From contig JBBELK010000003.1 of assembly GCA_037783545.1 (NCBI GenBank), positions 3,844,001-3,908,000 of the forward strand: 64,000 nt of DNA, in the 5' to 3' direction. The stretch comes from Henricia sp. BOLD:AAB3569 (lineage: Eukaryota > Echinodermata > Asteroidea > Spinulosida > Echinasteridae). The notes under the pieces are model-generated. The model saw nothing but the letters and a program-made list of their open reading frames with translations, was not told the origin of the DNA and searched no databases. Shown in pieces: positions 50,011-63,000 of this stretch. A program made the translations under genes and the position numbers. Position 1 is the stretch's first letter. Each line of letters begins with the position of its first letter.

Positions 50011-50108
50011 GTCACGGTTTGTTTACATGTGTGTAAATCTATGGGGGGAGTCTCAGGGTACCAGACGACATCAGCTATAGGAAAGCACGTATGTAAACAA
50101 ATCGTGAC
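50011..50108. mobile_element. 98-bp palindromic MITE
   Basis: Ends gtcacggtttgtttacatgt / gtatgtaaacaaatcgtgac. Confidence 0.7.
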
Positions 50109-50535
50109 CTTATTGTGTTTCAGGTCCAATGCATAGTTCCAAGATTGCCCAAGTAACCCCGCACCCTTTAGATACTGTTGCTATGCGTCACGTGCTATCA
50201 TCAAAATGTCCACACACACTGCACAAACCAATGGGACTTTCAACGGAAAGCACATATTCATTGGAGAAAGGTATTCATGTTTCAGGGTCGACAGTTATCT
50301 CAGAACACACTGAGTAATACAGAGATGTCATATCATGAAATACGTGCTTTCTTACCTTTGAACAGCGAATCACCTGGCCTTGAAACCAAAAATTCACCCG
50401 GAACACCGCACTGTACAAACTGTATGTGCAGAAAATCGTGTGATATTTTTGACCTGCTGTCTGTTAGCTCTGTTGTGATTGGTCGGCGGGTTCGGCTTGA
50501 TTGACAGGTCGTAACTATGCATTACAACACTTCTA

Positions 50536-50826
50536 TTTAATGATCTTCAATTCGCAGCCCGTAGGCTGAATTGCATGAAACTTACAAGTATGTTCCACCT
50601 AATAAACATCAAGATACATAGGTGGGTGGCGCCATTGGCAGCCGATGGCCAGAGACACCGGGGAATCCCCTAACTCTTCACGAAAGAGTGCTTTGGGTAT
50701 CTTTTGAATGCGCTACACAACACACTGGACCAACGGCTTTACATCCCTTCTGAAGGAAGCTGGGTATCGAACCCACAAGCCCAAGTTTTCATCAGAGTAT
50801 TGCGAGACAGTGACCTAAACCACTTC
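50536..50826 (-). mobile_element. tRNA-derived SINE-3, supplying the MDC1 stop codon
   Basis: Same family as 53906-54207: body catcccttctgaagg, cactggaccaacggctttac, ataggtgggtggcgccattg. Its tRNA-like 5' end (aaaccact) abuts MDC1 coding sequence. Confidence 0.87.
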
Positions 50827-51023
50827 AGAATGAGCTTCAGAAATACAGATTTTAAAGGATATAGCTCCGGTCTGGATTCCTGCCTCAGCATGCCAGTTAG
50901 AATGAACTCTGCGCTGACAATCTGGAGACCAGCCTTGATAGCTGGTTGACATTTGACCTCATCAGCTTCACATGATATGACAATCGTAGACGCGGCTGGT
51001 TTCTTGGGCAAACTGCTTAAATA
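50739..51023 (-). CDS. MDC1: MDC1 terminal exon: end of BRCT2 plus SINE-derived C-terminus, 285 nt
   Basis: The exon opens after gcgtag with YLSSLPKKPAAS, then TIVISC, SAEFILTGMLRQESRPE: the end of BRCT2, matching the human order YLPS...ITC...SPEFLLTGVLKQE. An alternative AG 12 nt downstream breaks the frame. After LKLILK the reading frame enters the tRNA end of a SINE (50536-50826); the last 25 codons (from WFRSLSRN) and the TAA at 50739-50741 are SINE sequence. Human MDC1 stops soon after the equivalent of RPELYPL, so a native stop was probably lost or displaced. Confidence 0.88.
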   Translation of the reverse strand, partial: YLSSLPKKPAASTIVISCEADEVKCQPAIKAGLQIVSAEFILTGMLRQESRPELYPLKSVFLKLILKWFRSLSRNTLMKTWACGFDTQLPSEGM

Positions 51024-54000
51024 CTACGCAATAAAATCAAAACGATATCAGATAAGTCGCAATGTCGCAAAAAGTAGTGAAGACAAAATTACTTGGTACA
51101 ATTTCAACCAAGTAAAGAAACCCCGTGGTTGGGACTGCACCAAATTGACTCTTTGCATGGGCAGCTATGACAGGGTGCAGTCACTGTGCGTCATGCACAA
51201 GTAGGCACTTTGTGGATCTATTGTCACACATTTCAATAAGACAACCTGCCCTCTGTCATGGCTGCCAGCTCAAAGGGTCTACTGGGACTGCACCAAAGCC
51301 TTCTGGTGTAATCGTACTTAGAATTCTTAAAATGTATCTGTGTGGCCATATGTTGGGTTCATTTTTAACTGTCCATTTTACATATACTGAGCAAAATATG
51401 AATTTTCGTCAGAAACAAATTTAATCTAAATTGGAAACTTTCTTGATATAAAAATATTCACAAACAGCTTCATTACGCAAGACTACATAAGATTTTGTTC
51501 TCTGAAAATTCCCACTCTCAGATTAACCACTTTGCGACAGGGAACTGCATAAATGCAGTTACAAGTGTGAGTGTCTTGGGGGCGGTTATACAGTTCAATT
51601 AGCCCATCAAGTCATCAAGTTTCCAGCCCCAGAGACATACATGTATAATGCATAACCAAAACAGCAAGTGCAGTCTCCCGCTTGATAAATTGGAAAATGC
51701 CTAGCAGTTGCCAAGTGGTTAACTACATATTCCTTCTTCAATCAAACAATTTGGGCAAATGTTCATGTTTCTTTTATAGACTGTATCCAATAGCTGCCAT
51801 CTTGTAGGGCAACCTTTGTTTAAATTGGTCAACCATGTAATAACAATATGTGCAACCATGCATGTCCTCGAGGAACGAAGAAACTGCCCTACAAGATGGC
51901 AGCTATTCGATACAGTCTATTGATTGGACAATTTTAGGTTAAAGTTTCGTACCTTTCCCCCAGCACACTGAATAATCTCTTTCATCTGCTCTGGCTGAGG
52001 TTTGACCCCAGGCGTCACGAAAACACATATATCTGAAAGAACACCTCCCTGTAGCGCCCTCTGGTGAGACGTCACGTGGCTGAACCCGTACTGCTTTTCT
52101 GCGGCCTGGTCATTGAGCAAGTAAGGTGTCGAGTCTGATGTCAAAAGAATGGAAACTTTGAGACAGAGTTTTGTTTGAAAGTATTAAATACTTGAAAAGT
52201 TGGCACTGAGTGTACAATGGAAATGTGAAACCAGGGGTTGATTTCACAAAGAGCTAAGACGCGTCTTATCTTGGTACGGGAATAAGGATGCATTGAACTC
52301 GTCTTAACGTTTGTGAAATCCATAATGATACCAGGTCTCACTGGTTAGTTGATAATTTGTACCAACTGGCGAGACCTGTTACTTGATTTAAATACATGAC
52401 CTGGGGCAGGTTTCACAAAGTGTTAAGATGCGTCTTATGAAGGGACGCTCTTCTGATCTTAGTACGTTGGTATGGGAATTAGGACACATAGAACATTTGT
52501 GAAATCAATCTCAGGTCTCGGTGGCTCGTTGATAATTTGTAGTAACTGGTGAGACCTGTTAAATCCCTTAACCTAATACATTTCACTAATCCTTGTTGGA
52601 TGAAGCGATTTCCCCTATCAAATCCTCAACATGAGAGTAGTTATTAGCAAACAGTTTTAGAGTAAACTCACCAACGAATGCTTTATGGAGCTGGCACTGT
52701 TCCAACCACGTCGGCATGATGATTAAAGCACTGCGTGAGAGACAACAGAGGAATTTGACAGTGCGACGAACCTGAAATTCAAGAAATAAAAAAAGCAAAA
52801 TTGAAAATAGGAAAAAAATGATATGCAGTAAATTTGGATAAGACCACTGTAAACATCTGCTTAAACGAGGAAAATTTTAGGCCAAATTCTTTGTTCTTAA
52901 TTGTTTTGATTCCTGATAATACAAGATTCTTGTTATAGCAAGGTAATCTGCAAAGTCCCAAGAACCTCTATTAACCAGTTGATGCCACGATTATTTTTGG
53001 CCAAAAAATACCACATTTTTAAAAAAGGCAAATGTGATTGGCCAAAAGTTAAGACAGGTCAATCACCAAAAATATCGACTCTTTCGAGTCATTTCTACAT
53101 TAATTGTATGAATCTTCCCACCAAAAGATCCTAACTTTCAAACATGAGTCAACCGCCCATGTGACTATACGTTGCCAGAATGTGTTTACACGTCCTCAGG
53201 CATCAAGTGGTTTAAGGAGTTTAACTGCAGAATGATTGAAGATGCCTACCTTGTCCGTAACAAGATGGGTGCATTCGAAAACGGAATTAACAAGCACACC
53301 TCCAAGGCCCGTCACGATCTGCAAGAAACAAAGTCAATACATTTAGCTCAGTACAAAACAGTTTGACGTACAAACAGCAACAGCAAATTTACGAATGTTA
53401 ATGCATGATAAATTTACACATAACTTACACAATATAAACATGATGACGGTAGTAAACTTCCCCTGAAATGGTTTTGTCTGAAGTGCTATAGTCTTTGAGA
53501 AATGAGTAAAACAACTATTTTTCGTCTCGCGAGACGTAAATTCACCTCGCCCCAAAACCATTTCGCCCTGCACCACTTCGCCATGAACCACTTCGCCCCA
53601 AAACCACTTCACCCTTACACTACTTCGCTTTAAAAACACTTCGTGCACAGGCCGTGGTTCAGGGCAAAGTGGTTCAGGGCGAAATGGTTTTGGGGCGAAG
53701 TGACCGTAAAGCCTTTTTTGACTGTTTTCTCAAAGGTTAGACAAAGTACGGAGCTGATTTTTGCTCGGGTTGGTTTTAATCATTCATATCTTCAATCACA
53801 CAGGGAGATAAAAACCATTTGTAACGGTTTACCAATCATGTGTTCTGCCTTTAAATCAGTGGATTTTTGAAAACCATAAGCTTGAAACAGATATTGTTGA
53901 ACTTCAATTTGCAGCCCGTAGGCTAAATTGCATGAAGCTTGTAAGTATGTTCCACCTAAACATTGAGATACATAGGTGGGTAGCGCCATTGGCAACCAAC

Positions 54001-57000
54001 GGTTAGAGACACCAGGGAATCCCCTTTCTCTTCACGAAAGAGCGCATCATACAACACACTGGACCAACGGCTTTACATCCCTTCTGAAGGAGTGTGTTTA
54101 AGTGCCTTGCTCAAGGGCTCAGATACTAGGGCCAGGTATCAAACCTGCAACCCCAAGTTTTCATCCAGTTTCGAGTCAGTGACCCAAACCACTCGGCCAC
54201 GGTACCCTACAAGTCAACCAATGGTGCAATGGCCATAGACCTCACCTTCTCCCAATCTTTGTTGACCACACCAGTAAACATAACCTTGGGTTTGACCTCA
54301 GTGCTTCGTTTCCTTAGCGACGGACTACTGTCCTCAGAGTCTTTACTCTTCTTGGATGGGGAGGGACTTGGGGTGTTTGAAGTGGATGCGGCTCTCTTGC
54401 CACGCCTTGTACTTCTGGATGTGGCTGCAGGCTGCAAGGGGAAACATTAAAAGGTTTAAAAGTAGTCTACATGTTTGGTAATTACCCTCCAAAAAAAGTC
54501 TGAATTACTATCTAAAAGCTTACTTGTTATCAAGATGGTAATGGTAGTAAATCATCATGTGAAATTATGTCGTCTGATTTGCCCCCATTCATGAGAAAAA
54601 TGACAAAATCATTTGAATCTCCAAAGATTTTTGAAGCCATTCATTCACGCACAAAAACCATGCTTAGATTTTTCAGGTTTACTGAAGTATTACTGCATCT
54701 ATGTGGCTGAAATTTCTACAAGGTAGTTTTCTCGACATAGGTTTTCAATTACCAGTGGAAATCATGCTGTTTTTACGGTTTACCAATCACGTATACTACC
54801 TTTAATAGAGCCTTTGCACGGCGGCCATGACAGGGGGCAGTCGCATTGTTACAATGTGTCATGCATGGGTAGGTGCTTTGTGGTTCTATTGTTACATCAT
54901 TTAAATAAGAAAACCTGGCCCCTGTCATGGCCGCCGGTGCAGAAGCTCTATAGGACTCAAATTTAGGGTAAAATAATGAACTAAACCATGGGTCTGCAGT
55001 CCTTCTGATTTGAAAATCGCACGGATGTAAAAATATTTGTTTATATATATATTATTGTCTGTGTATTGTTTGAATTATTGGCAAAATGCCAAAAACCATT
55101 GGACTGTTGATCTAGTGTAGCACAGAAACCACAAGACCAATGTTAAATTCACTAGGCTCAGTACTGTGGGCATTTTGAGCCCCGTTTAACCTGAAATAAA
55201 AATGAGTATGTCAGGAGTTGAAAATAAAAGCTGTAAATAAGAACAAATATGGGGAGGTTTGAGGAATGAATGATGGGCTGTTATGGGACATTTTTAGGAT
55301 TCTTAACACTATATTTCTATGCATGAGTGATTATTTTAGAGATAATGACCCAGGGACCGCCAGGGTAAATTAATTCGATACAAATGTGGACAAATGTCTA
55401 TGAGTTTGGGAAATCTGGATGCAATGAAAAGCAACTTGGCTCCACCAGGATTCGAACCACGGACCTTCTATATATCAGTCTTACCTCGTCTGTCTTGGGT
55501 TCTTCCAGGATCGGTGATTTTCTTCCTGTTCTCCTTCCTCTCGTCGTAGTAGCATTGTCACGTTGGTCCACCGTCTCAACCCCTGGGGTCATAATGGAAG
55601 CTTCCATCGACCCCTGACCTTCCTTTTTTTTTGTCGGTGGTCTACCGCGTCCCCTTCGTTTGACGGGCTCAGGAGCAACGAATGGATCTTGGATTACAGG
55701 GCTAGTTTCAGTTGAGGATGATGCTAGTAATGAAGTACTTTCCGTTGATTCTAGACTATCCGTTTTATCTGTCGAGACTTTTACAGCATAGTCTGTAATC
55801 ACTGATTGCTTTGGTCCTGAGGTCGGAGGAGTTGATTTTGACTTCCTTCCCCTTCTGGTTGTAGGTTCTTTAGCTTCTATTGATGTGACTTGAGCCTTCG
55901 TATCTTCAAGACTTGACCTTCTGTTGGACTGTTTCCCTTTGCTCTCGATGCTGTCGTGCTCGATGTCTTCCAGCTCAGATACCTTTGACTTTCTTCTTCT
56001 AACAGGTCTCGTTTTCGTGCTTTGTGGCGTTTCGAATACATCATTTTTAGTCGCCGCAGAAAGCCGTGATTGCCTCCTTCCTGAAGCTGGTTTTACCTCC
56101 TCCACAGGTTTATCAACCTTTGCTGCGTTGCTTCTTCTCCCACGACGTGGTTTCACCGTGTCCCCAGTCTTATTCCCATCACTGACTGTTACATGAATCT
56201 TAACGTTGCTCTGCGTAACTTCTTGTTGCAAACTTGACGTAGATGACAGCGATTCTGTGTCATCCGAGTCGTGACCATCCACTGCTTTCTTGTAACTTGC
56301 CTGTCTCCGTGAGGTCCTCCTTGCAGGTCGTTTACCTCTCGTCTCAGTCTCATTGTTATTCATTTCCTGGTCTTCAACTTTACCAATCGATCTCCAGACC
56401 ATACCCTCGACTTCCTTGATCTCCAAAGTATCTTCTTCAGAATCCTGTTTGACTGGCTTTGCCAAGCCCTCTACGACGTCCTGGCTGCCTTTTCGCTTTT
56501 TTCTAGATGTCTCCCTTGGCTGAGGAGCATCCTGTGTTTCCACTCCGTCATTTGCCAAGCGGAAATCCTTTGACCTTCGTCGTGTTGGTTTGGCGTCGGT
56601 CTCTGTGACAGGAGTTGTCACTTTAGTTGCTTGGAATCTGACAGGAACCTTCCTGCCTCTCATAGACCTTCGTATGGATGGATTTATTTCTTCTGGTGTA
56701 TTTTCTTCTGGTGGTGTCTATTAAAGAAAAACAAAACAACAAATTGTGCAAGCATAGGGAGTACAGTACATATACTTGAGTGGTACAATCAATGGTGGCC
56801 ACACACGCTATTGAAAGGGGACTGACATTGCACCCTCTTCTGTTCTTTACTGCAGAACAAACTGATGAGATGGTGTATCTTGGTCAAAAACTGGACATGT
56901 CATTAATAAAATGCCAATGTTTCAATTAACAATTGTTGGTTGGTTTTATTTTGAACTGTTACAATTTCATTACATTTTAAACAAGTGGTAAGTTTCTTTT

Positions 57001-60000
57001 GCGTTTCAGTATATAAATGCCTTTCACAGGTGTAATACAAGACTTCAAGTGTTTAAATGCACTGATTTGGGTTATTTTGATCCTATCCATACCTGTTCCT
57101 TGAATGCCACTTTTAGCGCCCTCTGTTGTTTCTTCTCAGGGCTTGCCATCGCTGAGCGCGCCGGCACTTTGCGTAACATCGACGAGATGCGCGATATCCC
57201 AGGGAGGGGAGTGTCCTCTTCTTCAACTCCCTCCTGGCTGTCGGGAACTTGCTGAAGTCCGAAATGAAAGAGAAAGTTATGTTAGGAAAAACCATGCAAC
57301 ACTGGTCCTTATGCCCCTTCAAGACTCGTTCTAAGGCCAACTTGGCCAGCATGCCCTATCCTCTCAAAACCATGCGACACTGGTCCTTATGCCCCTTCAA
57401 GACTCGTTCTAAGGCCAACTTGGCCAGCATGCTCTATCCTCTCAAAACCATGCAACACTGGTCCTTATGCCCCTTCAAGACTCTCTCTAAGGCCAACTTG
57501 GCCAGCATGCCCTATCCTCTCAAAACCATGCAACACTGGTCCTTATGCCCCTTCAAGACTCGTTCTAAGGCCAACTTGGCCAGCATGCCCTATCCTCTCA
57601 AAACCATGCGACACTGGTCCTTATGCCCCTTCAAGACTCGTTCTAAGGCCAACTTGGCCAGCATGCCCTATCCTCTCAAAACCATGCAACACTGGTCCTT
57701 ATGCCCCTTCAAGACTCTCTCTAAGGCCAACTTGGCCAGCATGCCCTATCCTCTCAAAACCATGCAACACTGGTCCTTATGCCCCTTCAAGACTCGTTCT
57801 AAGGCCAACTTGGCCAGCATGCCCTATCCTCTCAAAACCATGCGACACTGGTCCTTATGCCCCTTCAAGACTCGTTCTAAGGCCAACTTGGCCAGCATGC
57901 CCTATCCTCTCAAAACCATGCAACACTGGTCCTTATGCCCCTTCAAGACTCTCTCTAAGGCCAACTTGGCCAGCATGCCCTATCCTCCCAAATTTCATGA
58001 GGCTTCCACACACTAATAACCAGTACACATTTGGGGAAAAAAGTGTCCGTGGTGCCCCCTCCAGTTGGCCTCAGTGCCCTTTTTAATTTGGACAAAGTAA
58101 AGACCGGAGTGACATGACTGTTATTTTTATTACGATGAGGCCAGATACATGCATGCAAGAGCCAGTCTGAAATTTTACTTGTTCAATGAAAGACTTTTTA
58201 AGAGTTCGCATCTGCCAGTGTAGACATGTAACCATTAATTTATCAAACAGCCAGTTTTCTAGCCAAAAACAAACATTGATTATCAGCTGATTTAACGAAG
58301 GAAAAGTTTGGGCAGTATTTAGTGAAAACACTATTTACGTGTAACCAAATCCTTACCGTTTCACTCTCATTGTCCAGACCATACACTTGCGTTGCCATAA
58401 CAAAGTCTTCGTCTTCACTCTCCACGTTGCCCCTCCTCCTCTTGGCACTACTAGGCCCCGCCCCTCCCTCTGTCATCCCTCTGGTTCCATCCGCGGTGTC
58501 GAGGCCGGCTGCCGATGTTGATGGATTCTCGTTGATGTTTTCATCGCCACTGTCTGCGCCGTAAGCTTGTGTTGCTGCCGTCGTGTCATCCTCGGTTTCG
58601 GTTGAATCATCTGGTTGGCATTTTGTGTCTGAAATGACACCATTTGTGACCAAAATAAGTCGGATGCCGCGCAGTACACTTGGGACGGACACTTGTGTTA
58701 CATGTACATTTTAGGCCGTCCTGGTTATGAGCGTATATTGAAAATGTGTACACAGGGGTTTTAGAAAGGCATGTTGTCACACTATTTGTAACCGTTTTTG
58801 GGCCTAAGTTATCTCTTCAGAGAACAACTGAAACTGATTTCTTTTATTTTGAGACCAGACAAATGTATTTTGTGGAAAATTTGGTCTGTGTTGCTAAAAT
58901 GCCCCCTTTACCGTATGATCTTTACTGTACCTGATTCATCAGTTTCGCCAATTGGTTGTGTTGGCATGTCTGCATATCCCAGCATTCCATCTTTTCTTCC
59001 TTCGTCCAATGACATATCAGTATCCATGGGTTCATCGTTAATGTCATCATAGGCTAGCGTGGGTTCATCGCAGTGTGCTGTCAGCAGTTCATCATCATGT
59101 TCATCATCATTTCCATTTTTAGTTTCCAGAGGATCATTAAGCTGCATATCATATTTGAGCGTTGGGTCAAGAGATGGTCCCAATTTGCGACCGCGAGTGG
59201 TGGCGCCATCGACCTCCATATCGTACTTAAGAGTCGGGTCAAGGGTCGTCCCAGACGTGCGATTGCGAGTGTCGGCCTGGTCATCTGATTCCTCGTCAGT
59301 TTCTGCGCAGTACGCCTGAGTTGCCAAATCAGCAAACGCAAGCGCTGACTCATCACCTTCGTTCGCGTCCTGCCCACGAGGGCGCCCTTTGGCACTTTTT
59401 GTCTTTGTATCGTTCTCTGATTGGTCATCAGTATCTGCGCAGTACGCCTGGGTTGCCTGGTCTTGAATCTCAAGCATGGATGCGTCATCTTTACTCTCTT
59501 TAGCATGAGGGCGCTCTTCATCTGATTGATCATCGGTATCCACACAGTAGGCCTGGGTTGCAAGGTCTGGGAAGGCGAGTGTTGACGCGTCGCCATCATC
59601 GCTTGAATGATCTCGTATTTTGGTTGACCTAGATTTGCTGTGATTGTCATCATCAGAATGTTCATCCGTGTCGGGACAGTAAGCCTGAGTTGGTAAATCT
59701 GGAAAGGCAAACGTTGGCGCATCACTGTCAAAGTCAGTTTTTTCCTCGAGGTCATTACGATCCTGATTTCTTTCATCATCATCTGACTGTTCATCCGTTT
59801 CGTCGCAGTAAGCCTGAGTCGCGAGGTCCGGAAACGCGAGAGTTGCCCCGTCATCGTGAGTCTTGTCTGCGTCGTCAGTCACATCGTGGTCATCATACGC
59901 TAAGGTCGGTTCCTCAGCAATGCTGCGTGGGTACGGTTTGGGCCGTCCTGGTCTCTTTATAGGACTGTCTTCATCATCGTCAGTCGACAGATTTAAGATC

Positions 60001-63000
60001 AATGTTGGTTCCGTACCTATGAATAACAAGATGTTAAATGGATGTATACCATAAAATACTGTGTAGGCACACCTCTATAATAAAGGTAGATACTTATATA
60101 GCACACATGTCCGCCCCTGCGGGGGTGCTCCTGGCGCTGTTGCCTCTAACTGTAGATGGCTGGCACAATGTGCCTTATACACGAGTATAAGGTACAGACA
60201 TACCTATGTATAAGATGCACCAATAACTCTTGATTTTTTGCCGTGGTGAAAAAGAGTGCGCCACATAGACCGTATCGAATAGCTGCCATTTCATGGGGCC
60301 CTTTTGTTACTTAAACCGTTCAACAATGGAAGCACAATATGTGCAACCATGCATGTCCTCAAGGAACAAAGAAACTGCCCCACGAAATTGCGGCTAATCG
60401 ATACGGTCTATTGACAGATTTCAGCCTCGTTTTAGATATTGAGTCATTGTATTGTATCACAAGACAGCACTGAAACCGGGTTTTCATGGACGAGCTCAAC
60501 ACAAAAAGAAACACATTTTTGCAACTGTCAATATTTTGCAAATTAGCCACCACAGAGCAGTGAAATTTCACACCATTCATGTGAAGCAGTGTAAATTTCA
60601 TCTGCACCAATTGTCTAGGCTTGTGACCTTGTTGGGTCTGTCAGACGTGTTATGCAACTTTTACAAAATTGAATTCAAATTGGCAGATAACATAATTTGT
60701 TCATACACAACGCGGTATATGCATGATACACCAATTGCTTTTATCGAGAACATACTAAAATCTCATAGCACGCTCAAGTAGGACTCAAACCCACGACTTC
60801 AAGCAGACGTCTTAACCACTCAACCAATGAGCTTGTTGGTGCCAAATTGGCAAGTGTAAACAACCTACTGTGGGCAACTAATTATATGAAAAAATGTTGG
60901 TGTAATAAACTGGAAATGGGTCATATTTATAGTAGAATTTATTTTGAAAATTCATCAGAGAAAACTCTTGGAATTATGTTTTTATGAAATGCCAGGAACC
61001 CTAAGAAAAATCCAAGGAGTAAAAAGAGAGACAAAATCTTTGAAGATGATACATACTCTTCCTCTTTCCCTTTGATCCTTGATTACGCCCCGTCATCTCA
61101 TTGTCATCATCCAGTCCACCATAGGCTTGCGTTGGCTCATCAAAATGTAATTTTCCTTTAATATCCTCGTCAGAATCTAGGGCACAAAAATGGAGTTAAA
61201 ATTGGTAAAATAAAACATTTGGCCTTAGAATATCGGGGCCAACTCAGAAGGGGATAATTTTATAAGGCTGTTTAGCAGAATTCAAAATTTGCTGAAGTCA
61301 ACATTTATTTGCTTGGCAAGAATGGGTTAGCAGCAGGGTTGTAGTCAAATCCTCACAAGTCCATCACAAGTTCATCACAAGCCTTCACAAGTCCACCACA
61401 AGTCCCTGGGTCTTAATTGCGTGTTCATCCTTTGCTTCTTGTTACTGGACTTGTGAAAGACTTGTCTGGGACTTGTCACAGACTTGCGATTTTATCGGCT
61501 CTGGACTTGTGATGGACTCCACTACAACCCTGGTTAGCAGTCAAAATCATATGTGATGTGTATTTACAATTGACTGGTGTTTTGTTACTCTTCGTAAGAA
61601 CACATCACTTCATAAATAAAATAAATAAAAAAAGACGCATGGTTCTCATTGCAATTTAAAAAAAAAAAAAAACAACCAAACCTGGGATGAGAGAAAAATC
61701 GTAAGGGCCTTATCGGGATTCGAACCCGAGACCTCCGACTCATTGGGCAGATGCTCTACCAGCTGAGCTATAAGGCACAATTGGTATACTCCCTCGGGTT
61801 TTCCCTATGGACCCAATTTTTCTCTCGGTGTTGCATGGTAGCGCAACTGGGCAAAGTAACAAACGCAACATCTGGTATGGCACCTGATCCCCATCGAAAT
61901 AAAACAACCAAACCGAGGGAGTATACCAACTGTATACCAACCGTGCCTTATAGCTCAGCTGATAGAGCATATGCCCGGCGAGTCAGAGGTCTCGGGTTCG
62001 AATCCCGATAAGGCCCTTACGATTTTTCTCTCATCACAAGTTTGGTTGTTTCATTTCAATGGCGATTAGGCACCATACCATATGTTGTGTTCGTTAAAAG
62101 AAAAACAAGAGAATTTGATGAGAAAAGCTTACCTTGATCAGAATCTTGGTTTGTAGGGTAAGGTTGGGTCTCCATCTCAGCGAAATGACCGTAGACCTGA
62201 GTCGGGGCCGCTGCAGGTTCAGTAATATCAGAATCGAGACTTTTGCTTCTTGCAACTAAAACAGATCAAATCCATCCAAAGTCAGGTAAACAATGGACTG
62301 ACCAGATCACTTTTTTTTACCCATAACTCCCCGGGACTTACCTTATGGGTCATGAGATTGTTATATCATAACATCCGTTATATTTTTCTGATTACGAAAC
62401 TGAAACTCCCGCGCTTCTAGGCCGCATATTTCCGAGGATATCGTCGAAAATCCACCGATTATTTGTAAACTAATTTTCCAGTATCAACGTTTATCCACTG
62501 AAAGTAGACTCGATAGTTTTGTTCAATTTTTTACTGGAAATCGCGAATGTTTTCGGGTTTTTGGGACATGGGAGGTGTGTATGGGAGTTACTTGATAATA
62601 TTGGTAAGTTACATCGAAAACTATTTTCCAGAAACTCTGGTCATGCTCCTTTAAATAATGTGAATACAAAACATTCTGGGTGGATTGCAAAAAATAGAAA
62701 GTTAACAACATTTGCTGATCTCAAACTCAATTTCATTCTTTTTGTTTTTAAAAGTAAGACTTTCTGAAAATAATTAGTTGGTTCAATAAATCTGACATTA
62801 ATTTAAAATGGGGGCAAGGCATTTAACCACAATTGATCCATCCTTCGGAAGGGATGTAAAGCCGTTGGTCCAGTGTGTTGAGTAACGCACTTAAAATATC
62901 CCAGAGGCACTCTTTCTTGAAGAGTAAATGGGGATTCCCCGGTGTCTCTGTCCATCGGCTGCCAATGGCGCCTATAGAACCCACCTATGTATCTCAATGT

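Larger units (their letters stand above)
61671..62051. mobile_element. Palindromic element carrying two inverted tRNA-like sequences
   Basis: Arms aacaaccaaac...gatgagagaaaaatcgtaag and the complement flank two tRNA-like sequences in opposite orientation. The 160-bp centre also carries inverted gtatactccctcgg / ccgagggagtatac. It is in an MDC1 intron. Confidence 0.85.

Noticed and set aside
52141-52341. Extension of the MDC1 exon upstream of 52134
   Set aside because: The acceptor catcag at 52135 and the match to MDC1 set the exon edge; upstream sequence belongs to a repeat pair.
57249-58016. 255-codon plus-strand frame with 26-residue repeats
   Set aside because: It is the 78-bp minisatellite in an MDC1 intron on the opposite strand, without splice or start support.
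59081-59854. 257-codon minus-strand frame in another phase
   Set aside because: It is a shadow of the MDC1 TQ-repeat exon; only the frame with TQAYC joins the neighbouring exons.
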